Notes: a model not told the origin generated them from the letters alone. DNA of 64,000 bases from Methanomassiliicoccus sp. (GCA_012719175.1 JAAYAX010000004.1:310001-374000); one strand, 5' to 3'. Shown: positions 30,401 through 38,435, counted from the stretch's first letter. A program made the numbers and translations.

Positions 30401-31639
30401 CTGGACGTGGAGGAATACATCCGCGTTGAGGTCCGGTCCACCGCGGTCATCGAGGAGTACTTCAAGTCCTGGAAGGAGCACATCATGAAGGAGACCCGGG
30501 CCCTGCAGATGGACTTCAAGACCGAACCCAAGGGGGAGAGGGAGGCCAGTTGGGAGGTGGAGAAACAGCGCATGGATATCGCCATCACCTCCCTCCACCT
30601 GAAGGAAGGGCTCAAGGAGCTCACCAAGGTTCCGGGGCTGTCCCAGGAGGGGGCGCTTGCCGTGATCAGGTCCGGGAAGACAAAAGTGGAGGACCTGAAG
30701 GGCATGGACGAGGCCACTCTGACCGCCATACCTGGTGTCAGCAAGAGCGATGCCCGGAATATCTCTCACTATCTGGCGAGACAGGACATATTGCCCAAGG
30801 CCGAGATAGCCCCCCAGCCCTCAAAGGGCCTGGACGGCGGGGACCGCGACCTCATGATCAACTACCTCATGCGAGTTCCGCGGATGAACCAGCTCAAGGC
30901 CGAAATGGTGGTCGACGCCGGCTACGATACCGTGGACAGGATCGGCCAAGCGTCCAAGGACGACCTGAGGGCCATCAACGGCCTGGGCAACAAGACCGTC
31001 CAGGAGATCATGGACTACGCCGCCGCAGGAGGGTTTACAAAGGTCACGCAGTGCTCCCAGTGCCAAGGGCCGGTGCAGCCTCACGAGCGGGAGTGCCCGA
31101 CCTGCCACGCCCCCGTGGAGGCCTCCTTACAGGAGGTCAAGACGGGGGAGGAAGGAGAGGACAGGGCTCGCCCGATGCCCTCACAGGCCAAGCTGGAGCC
31201 CTCGTTCACCTATCTGATCAAGGAGACCAAGGGTGGCCTTTCATACTCCTTGTTCGAGGAGGCGATCAAGAAAGGGATGCTCGGGTACTGCATCACCCGC
31301 GAGTATCCTCTTAAGATCCGCTCCAAGTACAACCTCGGAGAGACCCCCGTGGTATGGCTGAGCAACATCGGGAAGGAGAACTGCCTCCGGCCCAAGGACC
31401 TGGAGAAGCTGAGCTTCTCCCTGGAGCAGTTCCTCTCCAAGAAGGACGTGATAATCCTCCTGGACGGTCTGGAGTATCTCATCACCAACAACAACTTCCT
31501 GACGGTGCTGAGGTTCATCCAGAGCCTCAGGGACCAGGTGGCCATAAACCACTCCATCCTGATGCTGGCAGTGAACCCCTCCACCCTGGACCCCCACGAG
31601 CTCAACCTGTTGGAGAAGGAAGTGGACGCGAACCTCTAA
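27440..31639 (+). CDS. ileS: isoleucyl-tRNA synthetase with C-terminal HhH - zinc ribbon - DUF835 extension
   Basis: 1,399 residues; ordinary archaeal IleRS is about 1,030-1,060. The enzyme part (1 to about 1050) has the HIGH-like HLGT (55-58), the editing domain (TTTPWTLPANMAVAAHPD), the Cys pairs of the C-terminal zinc region and MSKSK (601-605). Beyond it come tandem helix-hairpin-helix motifs (about 1055-1200: LTKVPGLSQEGALAVI, LTAIPGVSKSDARNI, LRAINGLGNKTVQEI), a zinc ribbon (CSQC, CPTC, about 1204-1225), an acidic linker, and a DUF835 domain (about 1250-1399). No stop or frameshift lies between the parts. ATG at 27440 has AAAGGGA and a TATA box (TTTTAAAG) upstream; an earlier in-frame start at 27356 is rejected. 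Confidence 0.95.
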   Translation: MIKQVQANYNPPELEKRVQKFWIDTNAYKLTKELRAQGVDYYFVDGPPYTTGYIHLGTAWNKTIKDAVVRYKRMQKHNVRDQPGYDMHGLPIEVKVEQAIGIKSKKDIETYGIDKFVSTCKEYALGFQKKMTEQFQELGIWMDWENPYMTIAPTYIEAAWWTLKKAYDKGLLVSSNRVISWCPRCETALAEAEIEYAEEKDPSIYVRFPVRGEAGVSLLIWTTTPWTLPANMAVAAHPDYRYAKVKFIKGDESSIVIILESLIDQVGELEGWEEYDVLQLIEGDDLVGKEYIPPLEGEVESQGSMVGKWVHKVIPSKTVEADMTGLVHIAPGHGPEDFELGKEFGLEPYCPVDESGKFTNDVGPRYAGLHVKKANGQIIEDLKSKGLMFHHGTIEHRYGHCWRCNSGIIYRNTNQWYLRITQVKDLMLDEIAKVRWTPEWAGSSREYDWTMNARDWCVSRQRYWGIPLPVWTCKCGHMKVIGSVDELNGAEGYRKDMELHRPWIDGVTLKCDKCGSNMKRVADVLDVWFDAGVASWAQLGFPRSRTDFDRWWPAKFITEAHDQTRGWFYSQLGSSCVAFGRAPYQSVLMHGWMLDPQGQPMSKSKGNVIDPAKVIAEFGADALRFYFLRVSAPWEDISFQHEGVKNARKTLNILWNVANFATTYMSIDKFDPTSVDTAAVRGAMRPEDRWLVSRTEKLKGDVTRNLDSMDLHKACRSIEEFILEDLSRWYVRLIRDRMWSESTDMDKVAAYVTLHEALMTTIKLLSPVCPHITEEIFQALDGSKGSVHMCDWPIPDLTQVDDRLEASMKTMQELVEEITKERQKKNMKLRWPLQRIIIHPQTQETLDLLRPMEDVLLSQANVKNVEYVAPEQEWSELVLDVVPNPNAIGKVYRQWSSKIAVLLKNRPAATIKEAIGRGEYSLGIEGQIVKIEPNMVSFTSTLPENVAGVKFTGGDLYIDFNMNEEIEAEGYTRELIRRIQQMRKDMKLDVEEYIRVEVRSTAVIEEYFKSWKEHIMKETRALQMDFKTEPKGEREASWEVEKQRMDIAITSLHLKEGLKELTKVPGLSQEGALAVIRSGKTKVEDLKGMDEATLTAIPGVSKSDARNISHYLARQDILPKAEIAPQPSKGLDGGDRDLMINYLMRVPRMNQLKAEMVVDAGYDTVDRIGQASKDDLRAINGLGNKTVQEIMDYAAAGGFTKVTQCSQCQGPVQPHERECPTCHAPVEASLQEVKTGEEGEDRARPMPSQAKLEPSFTYLIKETKGGLSYSLFEEAIKKGMLGYCITREYPLKIRSKYNLGETPVVWLSNIGKENCLRPKDLEKLSFSLEQFLSKKDVIILLDGLEYLITNNNFLTVLRFIQSLRDQVAINHSILMLAVNPSTLDPHELNLLEKEVDANL

Positions 31640-32406
31640 AGGAGGTCACGCAGAAGCTCTGCCAGACCGGGAACGGTCTGGTAGTCCTTCAATTCCTGCG
31701 GTTGGACCCAGCAGAACTCGGTATGCTCCCAATCGATGCATACCAAAGGGGCATGGGCCTCGAACAGGAAGGGATGGATGTGCCAGATGGTGTCGCGGTC
31801 TCGGACCGTTACCATCTTTCCCTCCTTCGCAATAGGCAGGTCCAGACCTGTCTCCTCTCCCAGCTCCTTGACGGCCGTTCTCTGAGGGCTGTCCCCCTCT
31901 TCCACGAAACCGGAGACGGCTGCCCAATACCCTTGGAACGTTCCCACCTCCGCGCTCCTCTTGAGAAGAAGTAACTTGACACCGTCCCTGACGATGCAGC
32001 TCACCACGTGGGACTCCTTCACATCGGGCAGCTCCACCGTCCCCTGGGTGCCGTCCACGACCGCATGGTCCCCGTCCTTCAGCAGCGAGAGGTCGATCCG
32101 GTCCACCAGCGGTACCGCGGCCATCACCGCCCCTGTTGCCACTATGGGCTCGGCCAGAGCGTTGATCAACGCCGCTGGGAGAGTTCCCTGCCTCCTCATC
32201 TCCAGAAGAACGTAAGAGCCTACGGTGCTCCCGCGGCCCTGAGGGAAGGCGAACACCTGCCCCTTGATCGAACGACCGTTGTGAGCTGGGTCGGTTAGCA
32301 TGCCGGTGGACGGCTCCACACCCCCGAGGAGGGACGTGGCGGATGCGCTCAGAAGTACCTCTCCTTCTCCCTTTCCCTTGGAGATGCCCCTTCCCTTGAG
32401 GATCAT
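31636..32406 (-). CDS. phosphomevalonate dehydratase small subunit (AcnX swivel) fused to Nudix domain
   Basis: 256 residues. Residues 1-about 128 are the aconitase X swivel domain (DUF126): MILKGRGISKGKGEGEVL, the catalytic-site block STGMLTDPAHNGRSIKG, GRGSTVGSYVLLE and ALINALAEPIVATG. Residues about 133-256 are a Nudix hydrolase domain, with box G166-x5-D172-x7-K180-E-L-G-E184-E185-T-G-L. Asp and Lys replace the usual Glu and Arg; the metal-binding Glu residues remain. In archaea this subunit with the large one dehydrates 5-phosphomevalonate to trans-anhydromevalonate phosphate. ATG overlaps the large-subunit stop (ATGA). The normal small subunit is about 130-140 residues, so the Nudix part is an addition. 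Confidence 0.9.
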   Translation of the reverse strand: MILKGRGISKGKGEGEVLLSASATSLLGGVEPSTGMLTDPAHNGRSIKGQVFAFPQGRGSTVGSYVLLEMRRQGTLPAALINALAEPIVATGAVMAAVPLVDRIDLSLLKDGDHAVVDGTQGTVELPDVKESHVVSCIVRDGVKLLLLKRSAEVGTFQGYWAAVSGFVEEGDSPQRTAVKELGEETGLDLPIAKEGKMVTVRDRDTIWHIHPFLFEAHAPLVCIDWEHTEFCWVQPQELKDYQTVPGLAELLRDLL

Positions 32407-33566
32407 GATATCATCTCCACGAGGCCGTCGGTGGAACGGTACACCACCTTCTGCGAACATAGCGTGGGGAGGTAGTTGCAGGCCTTCCCCGAGTTCGTGG
32501 CGGTGGTCCTGAAACGTTCCTCTATGGGTGCCACCACCATGCAGGTGTCGCAGACCACACGGCCGAACTTCGACAGCACGTCTAGTTCCCTTGGGCATTT
32601 GGCCGCGGTGCATCGAGAGGTACAGAACCACACCTCGGCGTCCCCTTTGCGGTGCTTCCCTCTAAGCTTGGAGGCAAGGTCCCTAATCTCCTCGACCGAT
32701 AGATGCGGGCATCCTAGGGCAATGAGCTCCGGGTCCTTACCGGTCTCGAACTTGTTCCTTGCGGCCTCGACCTCCCTCTTGCCTACGGCCAGGCGGTCCA
32801 AGCCCTTGAGGTCATGGATCCCCGCCTCAGGGGTGACACCTTCCACGTGGAAAAGAGCAACGGAGCCCGCGGCCGCCATGGCCGCGGCCAGGGTCTTTAG
32901 CTGGTCAACCGTTGGACGGATGCCTCTGAAATAGGGGACGCGTCCGCCCACGGCGGAACCTACGGCCTGACCGAGGAGGGAGTAGTCCACCTTGTCAAGC
33001 TCCACGCTGACGAAGATGGCGGGAGCGCGGTTCTCATCCAGATGGAGACCGTACCGGGGGGTCTTGCCCACGATGGCAGCTGCCAACGCTCCTGGCCCTC
33101 CTTCGCGGTTGGTCCTGGCCCCGATCACGGAGTTGGCGAACGACAGAGCGTTGGACTCCGCCCATGCCAGGGTCTGCCCCTTCTGAGGGATGTTCGTTCC
33201 CAGATAGGGGGTGCAGGAGCAGTCCGTGTTGACCCCCAAGCGCTCATACTGGTCGATTATATGCAGCTGGCGATCGGCAAAGCGGGGAGATATACCCATC
33301 TCCTTCCACTTCTGTCTGTCCATCCCTGCAGGGTTGAGGGTCGTGGGAACGCACACCTTGGCATCTTTGGATAACCGCTCCAGGAACTCTATCCCTCCTT
33401 CACCGATGGTCTTGTAGGAAACGCCAGAGAGGTGCGCGGAGGATATGGGCACCAGCTCCTCGGCATCATAGATATCGCCAAGAGCCACCAGAAGCTCCAT
33501 GGCTGTCCTCAGGCCCTCGCCCTTCTCGCCCGCCAGGACAGACTCCTCATCCCTTGTAAGTAACAT
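32403..33566 (-). CDS. phosphomevalonate dehydratase large subunit (AcnX, DUF521)
   Basis: 387 residues; the [4Fe-4S]-containing catalytic half of the archaeal mevalonate-pathway dehydratase. Seen: ISSAHLSGVSYKTIGEGGIEFLERL at the N-terminus, TLNPAGMDR, SCTPYL, AWAESNALSFANSVIGARTNREGGP, and three cysteines in TSRC, AKCPREL and VCDTCMVVAP for the cluster. First gene of a two-gene operon; the next gene is translationally coupled. Family function is established from work on Aeropyrum; the assignment here rests on clear conservation. Confidence 0.95.
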   Translation of the reverse strand: MLLTRDEESVLAGEKGEGLRTAMELLVALGDIYDAEELVPISSAHLSGVSYKTIGEGGIEFLERLSKDAKVCVPTTLNPAGMDRQKWKEMGISPRFADRQLHIIDQYERLGVNTDCSCTPYLGTNIPQKGQTLAWAESNALSFANSVIGARTNREGGPGALAAAIVGKTPRYGLHLDENRAPAIFVSVELDKVDYSLLGQAVGSAVGGRVPYFRGIRPTVDQLKTLAAAMAAAGSVALFHVEGVTPEAGIHDLKGLDRLAVGKREVEAARNKFETGKDPELIALGCPHLSVEEIRDLASKLRGKHRKGDAEVWFCTSRCTAAKCPRELDVLSKFGRVVCDTCMVVAPIEERFRTTATNSGKACNYLPTLCSQKVVYRSTDGLVEMIS

Positions 33567-34011
33567 GATGTTTCCTCTCTAGGCCATCAGGCGTTAAAAT
33601 CCTTATGCATGAACGAGCCACCTCTACAAGGAGGTCCCCGATCTTGCTGATGATATAGTTCAGCGGTAGAAGAATCCGGCCAGCGAGCTATTGCTTCTTC
33701 TTACCCTTTTTCTTGAGCCGCGCTGTGCCGAGCGTCCACTGATCCTTGAGATTGATGCTGTGAAACTTTGGTGGTTATAGCTGAAGGACGTCATCGTTCC
33801 TCTCTCCTTGATCCCCAGCCTGCTGATGTGCAGCGTACCCCTCAAGAGCGTGAAGGAGCACCATGAGGAAGAGGCTGCCAACGCCCAACCTAAGGTCATC
33901 TCAGGGATCGCTCGAAATGACAAAGAGTGGTGCGGTCCGGGCCCAACCCTCTTTCCAATATTTTTTTAATGGTTGGGGGATGTATTCTATACAAGACCAC
34001 TTGGTGTTCTA
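33567..34011 (+). other. intergenic region, possibly decayed sequence
   Basis: About 445 bases between divergent genes. An 87-codon minus frame (33660-33923) is rejected for lack of a ribosome site and odd composition. Plus-strand frames contain protein-like but interrupted bits around 33800-33950 (for example a SLLMCSVPLKSVKEHHEEEAA reading), which may be a dead gene remnant. A TATA-like TTTTTTTAAT at 33961-33970 probably drives the UspA gene. Confidence 0.35.
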
Positions 34012-34446
34012 ATGCAATGGTACCGGAAGATACTCATCCCCACTGATGGCAGCAAGTATGCTCAGAACGCGGTAGCACGCGGCCTCTACATCGCCAAGAT
34101 GTTGAACGCGGACGTGACCCTTCTCACCGTGATTGATGTCAAGGCCACGGTGAGTCTGCAACAGGGCCTGGGCGTGCCTGATGAGTACGCTTACCAGCAG
34201 AAGTCAGCGGAGGCCGCGGTGGAGGCAGCGGAGGCGATGGCCAAGGAGATGGGGGTTAGGGCGACCTCCATAGTAAAGAGGGGTTCACCGGCCTATGACA
34301 TCATCGAGGAGTCAAAGAACCATGACCTCATAGTGATGGCCAGTCGGGGGAGGACGGGAGTGGCCAGGCTGTTCATTGGGAGTGTGGCCGAGAAGGTTGT
34401 CCGGTTCGCGGCCTGTCCAGTGCTGGTCGTCAAGACCAAGGAGTGA
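34012..34446 (+). CDS. universal stress protein (UspA family)
   Basis: 144 residues: MQWYRKILIPTDGSKYAQNAV and the C-terminal ATP motif with one change, A-S-R-G-x9-G-S (ASRGRTGVARLFIGS), so nucleotide binding is likely kept. The ATG at 34012 is chosen over 33973 because the family starts just before YKKILVPTDGS. Second Usp of the window; about 30% identical to the first by eye, so not a recent duplicate. Confidence 0.93.
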   Translation: MQWYRKILIPTDGSKYAQNAVARGLYIAKMLNADVTLLTVIDVKATVSLQQGLGVPDEYAYQQKSAEAAVEAAEAMAKEMGVRATSIVKRGSPAYDIIEESKNHDLIVMASRGRTGVARLFIGSVAEKVVRFAACPVLVVKTKE

Positions 34447-34601
34447 TTAGGGAAATAAAACCGAGGGCCGGGGCGGTATCCTTCTCCCGGACCTAGGATA
34501 TTGCTGATCGCAAGTGGTTTTTCTCCTGGAGACTTTGATCTGATGCCACCTAGGTAAGTTGGACGCGGGCCGTCCTGAGCTTCAGGCAAGGTCTGTAGTG
34601 T

Positions 34602-36593
34602 TCAGTTCCGCTTACGACCCCACAGTCCGTATCCGACTATCCCGATACCGCATAGGGCCAGGGCAACGATCGCCACCTGACCTGCCATGGTCCCGAAGAA
34701 CGATGGTTTTGAGCCATCATCGGCACCGACAACGGTGGATATGTTGACGCTGCCCACGATGTCGCCTTCACCATCTTTCTCTAGAGCTTTTACCTGGTAG
34801 TAGTAGGTCATGTTGCTCTGAACATCTCCATCCAGGAACTCTGTTCCTGTTGTTGATGCCAAGTACTCCATGACCGTTTGGTTCTCTCCCCGGTAGATAT
34901 TGTAACCAGTGATGTTCTCTTCCTCAGCTACTGGAGCATTCCAATCGAGGGATACGCTGCCGTTGACCAGGTAAGCGGAAAGATCGGTGGATCCTGGAAG
35001 GTTCGTGGAAGGCGTTAAGGTCGTTACGCTCACAAGCTCGCTCATCGCTCCCTCGCCAACTACGTTGATAGCGGACACCCGATAGTAGATCGTTGTTGAG
35101 TTATCCAGACCCTCATGAACATAGCCGGCCTCAGAGAGCAAAATGGATTCAAAGGTACCGTTGGGGTCTAGGGACCAGGAGAGATTGTAGCTCGATATGG
35201 GAGCACCCCCATCGGTCTCAGGAGCGTTCCAGGTGAGTATGACCTCATCCTGGGAGGGCACTGCAGTAAGGTTCATGGGAGCCCCTGGTGCCAACATCGA
35301 TACCGATGGTGCAACTGTCACGGCATTGCTTTTTCCTCCGACCCCCGCACTGTTGTGCGCACCTACGGCGAAACTGTACTGGACACCGTTGGTCAAGCCT
35401 GTGATCTGGGTTGTGGCTCCAGTAACATGTGCCACATCCCTTCCGTCCTGGTAGACGACGTAATAGTCGATCGCCGCACCCCCGTCGTCTGCAGGTTCGC
35501 TCCAGTAGAGGCGAACCTCTCCGTCACCAGGGGATGCCCTCAAAGCGGTCGGCGCTCCTGACATCTGTATCAAAGCATGAGGAGTGACCTTGACCGTAGA
35601 GCTCAGGGCTCCAGTTCCGGCGCTGTTGTGGGCGGCCACCGCGAAGCTATAACTAACGCCATTGTTGAGGCTTTTCACGATGGTGTTTGTCGTAGAAACG
35701 TGAGCGACGTCCTTACCGTTCTGGTAAACGACATAATAGTTTATGGCCGCTCCACCGTTATCTGCAGGCTTGTTCCAAGTGAGGCGGACCTCTCCGTCAC
35801 CTGGGGACGCCTTCAGTGAACCAGGAGCTCCCGGTATCTGCACCGATGCATGAGGTGTTGCCTTCACTGTAGAGCTCAGGGTGCCAATGCCCGCACTGTT
35901 ATGGGCAGCCACTGCGAAGCTGTAACTGACCCCGTTGCTAAGCGCTTTCACGACAGTGCTAGTAGCTTTGACATGAGCCACGTCCTTTCCGTTCTGATAG
36001 ATCACGTAGTAATCGATCGATGCTCCCCCGTTGCTCGATGGTGCTTTCCAGGACAATGCTACCTGAGCGTCACCGGCGGTTGAGGTCAGAGAGGTAGGCG
36101 CACCCGGCTTCTTTATCGTAGGGGTCGGTGCTGGATCGTCGTTCTGGGCAGCCAGCAGGGCCTTTATGGTAGGCTCCAGATTGGCCCTGATCGCGTCCTC
36201 AGCTACCAGAGCTTTGTCCCCGACGAAGACCGAGGGGATCATCTGTTTCGGGACGTTGTATCTGTGGTTAAAATCCTGATAAAGGTCCCAGTTGGCACTG
36301 TTCTGGGTGACCTCATACCTTAAGAAAGTAACTTGAGGGTATTTTTTCTCCATGCTGTCAATGTACGGCTCAATTGCAGCGCAATGAGGGCAGCTGATGC
36401 CGTAGAAGAAGTACACCTTGATGCCGCTGGTCGCGCTCGCTCCAAGTGTCAACATCTCCGAGGGCATCCCTTGGGACCTGTCGTCCGTTAAGGAGCTGAC
36501 ATCCTTGTCACCGTTCAAGTTGGCAAGGTTCGTTCCGAGAGCAAGAACAAGCATCAAGATGAATGCGATGATCATCAGGGGGAGTGGCCTCAA
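34602..36593 (-). CDS. exported thioredoxin-like protein with five fibronectin type III domains
   Basis: 663 residues. Signal peptide/anchor (PLPLMIIAFILMLVLALG), then a thioredoxin-fold domain at about 55-150 with active site CPHC (FFYGISCPHCAAIEP) and a cis-Pro-like IPSVFVGD segment. A Pro-rich linker leads to five fibronectin type III repeats of about 88-95 residues (PGAPTSL/GSLKASPGDGEVRLTWNxPADNGGAAI...). The first three are near copies in protein and DNA. A transmembrane helix and basic tail (GRKRN) end it. So a redox domain is held outside the membrane on a stalk. CPHC is the DsbA-type motif, suggesting disulfide formation or isomerisation at the cell surface. Confidence 0.85.
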   Translation of the reverse strand: MRPLPLMIIAFILMLVLALGTNLANLNGDKDVSSLTDDRSQGMPSEMLTLGASATSGIKVYFFYGISCPHCAAIEPYIDSMEKKYPQVTFLRYEVTQNSANWDLYQDFNHRYNVPKQMIPSVFVGDKALVAEDAIRANLEPTIKALLAAQNDDPAPTPTIKKPGAPTSLTSTAGDAQVALSWKAPSSNGGASIDYYVIYQNGKDVAHVKATSTVVKALSNGVSYSFAVAAHNSAGIGTLSSTVKATPHASVQIPGAPGSLKASPGDGEVRLTWNKPADNGGAAINYYVVYQNGKDVAHVSTTNTIVKSLNNGVSYSFAVAAHNSAGTGALSSTVKVTPHALIQMSGAPTALRASPGDGEVRLYWSEPADDGGAAIDYYVVYQDGRDVAHVTGATTQITGLTNGVQYSFAVGAHNSAGVGGKSNAVTVAPSVSMLAPGAPMNLTAVPSQDEVILTWNAPETDGGAPISSYNLSWSLDPNGTFESILLSEAGYVHEGLDNSTTIYYRVSAINVVGEGAMSELVSVTTLTPSTNLPGSTDLSAYLVNGSVSLDWNAPVAEEENITGYNIYRGENQTVMEYLASTTGTEFLDGDVQSNMTYYYQVKALEKDGEGDIVGSVNISTVVGADDGSKPSFFGTMAGQVAIVALALCGIGIVGYGLWGRKRN

Positions 36594-36952
36594 GTTCAGG
36601 TAGCTCCTTTCTAGAAAATCAGTACGGATAATAGTATATTAAACATGCTGCTGATTAGTTCATTGAGCCAAACTGGACTGGGCCATAGTTTCGTGGTCAC
36701 CCTCTTTCCCAACGTGGACTTGGCTTTCTCCAAAGGATGATGTGTGGATCATCGTTGCTATGCACACCATACTGTGGTATCGATATTGTATAAGGTGCCT
36801 TGGCCAGACATCATGATGAGACAGAGCGTCGTCGGTGAATAGCTCAGGGAGTCGTGGAGAGAGGCCATCTTAATGGGTGAAAGAAGGACCGTTATGGAAA
36901 GCTAGCCGCCACTCCCCGTACCGAGTGGGCAATTGGTCAATGCTCATTGCGA
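36594..36952 (+). other. intergenic region, nothing recognised
   Basis: About 360 bases between two minus-strand genes. A TATA-like ATAGTATATTAAACATG stretch at about 36630-36650 is the likely promoter of the thioredoxin/FN3 gene. No frame or RNA structure that I can support. Confidence 0.4.
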
Positions 36953-37927
36953 TCAGAGGTAAACGGCCTCTAACAGGGCGATGCTGTCCCCAGCTTCATC
37001 GAACAGCTCCATCGTGGCACCCTTGATCCGGTAACGTCTTGTCCCTGACAACACTTGGCCCAGGCGTCGCTCCCAATCGTCCAGGGGAGGGCCGCAGGCC
37101 ATCAAGGTTGAGGCGGCCATACCGAAGGTCAGGCTTTCTCCCCGCTGTTCGTACCCGCTGACCAGCTGGTTACACCCCACTGTGGCCGAGCATCTCCGGT
37201 GGCCGTCCACCTCTTTGAGCAGCATGTGCGGCTCCCGTCGGCCTTCCACGGTGGTGATGGCCTGGCCCTGCAGGTCGACGATGCGCCAGTAGGTGTTGGC
37301 CAGCTCCGCATTGCTCCTGGACCTTTCGTTGCTATGGCCCGGCCAAGCACGGATGAATCGCTTGACCACGACCGTTCCGCCCCCGAGGATTATGACGCCC
37401 TCAAAGGTCACGAACAACGGTCCTCCTGCAGCAACCTGACGGTATGATGCTTCCAGGCGATCGTAGTCACCTTCACGGGCGAGAGGGTACCTTTTCCCGG
37501 TATCGACCTCAGTGAAGGTGCCCTCCCCATCGACAAAGTGGAGTTCGCCGCCCATTATGCTCAGGGCTTCCGCCTCGCGGACCATGCGCATCATGATGTC
37601 AGCCTTGGACCCCGAGCCCCCGGTGAGCACAGGGTAGAACGTGTCTGAGGTACACCACAATCTTCCATTCACCAGAATCCGGGCTCGCACCGCGTACTGC
37701 AGTGAGGGGATTATGGTCGCCGCATCGTACTCGATCACGAACGCGAACGGCGGCCCGGCCGGATCCCCAATGACACTCCGTGCGACCTCGGTGGCCTTAA
37801 TATCCTGAATGGACACGTCCTCCAGAACGACCTCCAATACCGCGCCTGGTGGAAGGGGTATTCGCTCCCGGTAGCTGGCTCTCCCTTCAATACGGTCAAC
37901 CTTGCACATCTGACCTACCCATCCCAT
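36953..37927 (-). CDS. YbaY - NlpE-like - META (HslJ) domain protein, cytosolic form
   Basis: 324 residues. Residues about 12-105 match YbaY (RASYRERIPLPPGAVLEVVLEDVS...), about 118-185 an NlpE-like copper-resistance domain (GTFTEVDTGKRYPLAREGDY), and about 215-324 a META/HslJ domain (TYWRIVDLQG ... CSATVGCNQLVSGYEQRGESLTFG ... TLMACGP). In bacteria these occur together in periplasmic lipoproteins; here there is no signal peptide or lipobox from the preferred ATG. A TATA box on the minus strand (37957-37964) predicts a transcript starting within about ten bases of 37927. An ATG at 38056 would add 43 residues not seen in the family. Probably gained from bacteria. Confidence 0.75.
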   Translation of the reverse strand: MGWVGQMCKVDRIEGRASYRERIPLPPGAVLEVVLEDVSIQDIKATEVARSVIGDPAGPPFAFVIEYDAATIIPSLQYAVRARILVNGRLWCTSDTFYPVLTGGSGSKADIMMRMVREAEALSIMGGELHFVDGEGTFTEVDTGKRYPLAREGDYDRLEASYRQVAAGGPLFVTFEGVIILGGGTVVVKRFIRAWPGHSNERSRSNAELANTYWRIVDLQGQAITTVEGRREPHMLLKEVDGHRRCSATVGCNQLVSGYEQRGESLTFGMAASTLMACGPPLDDWERRLGQVLSGTRRYRIKGATMELFDEAGDSIALLEAVYL

Positions 37928-38317
37928 GATGGCGGGCGAAACTATGTTTTCGAAATAATATAAAATTATGTCCAGACCACTCCATTTCGGTCGTATCGTT
38001 CCTGACACTTTGTCAGTATGGGTTCTAATGGCTTCCGTACTTAACACCAAGTCCAAGCCCTGTCCGACCCTCTTCTCTTTCTGTTTCAGGGACTGGAACA
38101 GAGGCTTTGATGAAGGCTTGAAAAACCCAGTGGCGTTTTGCTTTTATTTCATCAATCCCAAACCACCATCGTGAGATTTCTGTTTACATGCGAAATGGAG
38201 ATATTTGGTAACTGCAAGATGATCACAAGAACTGGAAAAAGGTTTGGCTGGCTAGAGGTATTGTACAGAAAATGCTCGAACTGAACTAGAAAAACCAGAC
38301 ACTGGATAATAGTAAGG
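37928..38317 (+). other. AT-rich intergenic region upstream of the YbaY/META gene
   Basis: About 390 bases; holds the minus-strand TATA box for the gene at 36953-37927 and otherwise only low-complexity, AT-rich sequence with the 3' side of tRNA-Arg at its right end. No gene supported. Confidence 0.4.
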
Positions 38318-38413
38318 CGGACCCGGGGGGATTCGAACCCCCGTTCGAGGCTTTCCCTGGACCGTGATGGTCCACCGGAGGCCTCAGTGATATCCAAGCT
38401 ACACTACGAGTCC
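38318..38413 (-). tRNA. tRNA-Arg(CCG) with a 22-base intron
   Basis: Folds as a full tRNA: acceptor GGACTCG/CGGGTCC (one G-U pair), D arm with A14, G15, G18G19 and A20 (an arginine identity base), anticodon stem GAGGC/GCCTC, T arm GGGGG-TTCGAAT-CCCCC, discriminator G. The anticodon stem is split by 29 bases. Removing 22 at the usual 37/38 site leaves the loop CTCCGGA, anticodon CCG. The intron forms its own hairpin (TGGACC/GGTCCA, loop ATCAC). The bulge-helix-bulge has an imperfect central helix (a C-A mismatch). CCA is not encoded. Confidence 0.9.
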
Positions 38414-38435
38414 CAGCTATCTGATAGAGAAGGTA

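Noticed and set aside
27440-31639. idea that the IleRS tail is a separate downstream gene joined by sequencing error
   Set aside because: The frame is open through the junction with no start signal near 30,600 and even composition; I keep the fusion but list raw reads as the test.
33660-33923. 87-codon minus-strand frame
   Set aside because: Ser/Arg-biased, no start signal; more likely intergenic or decayed sequence.
34602-36593. FN3 repeats as a DNA tandem array or mobile element
   Set aside because: The repeats are in frame within one protein and only the first three are close copies.
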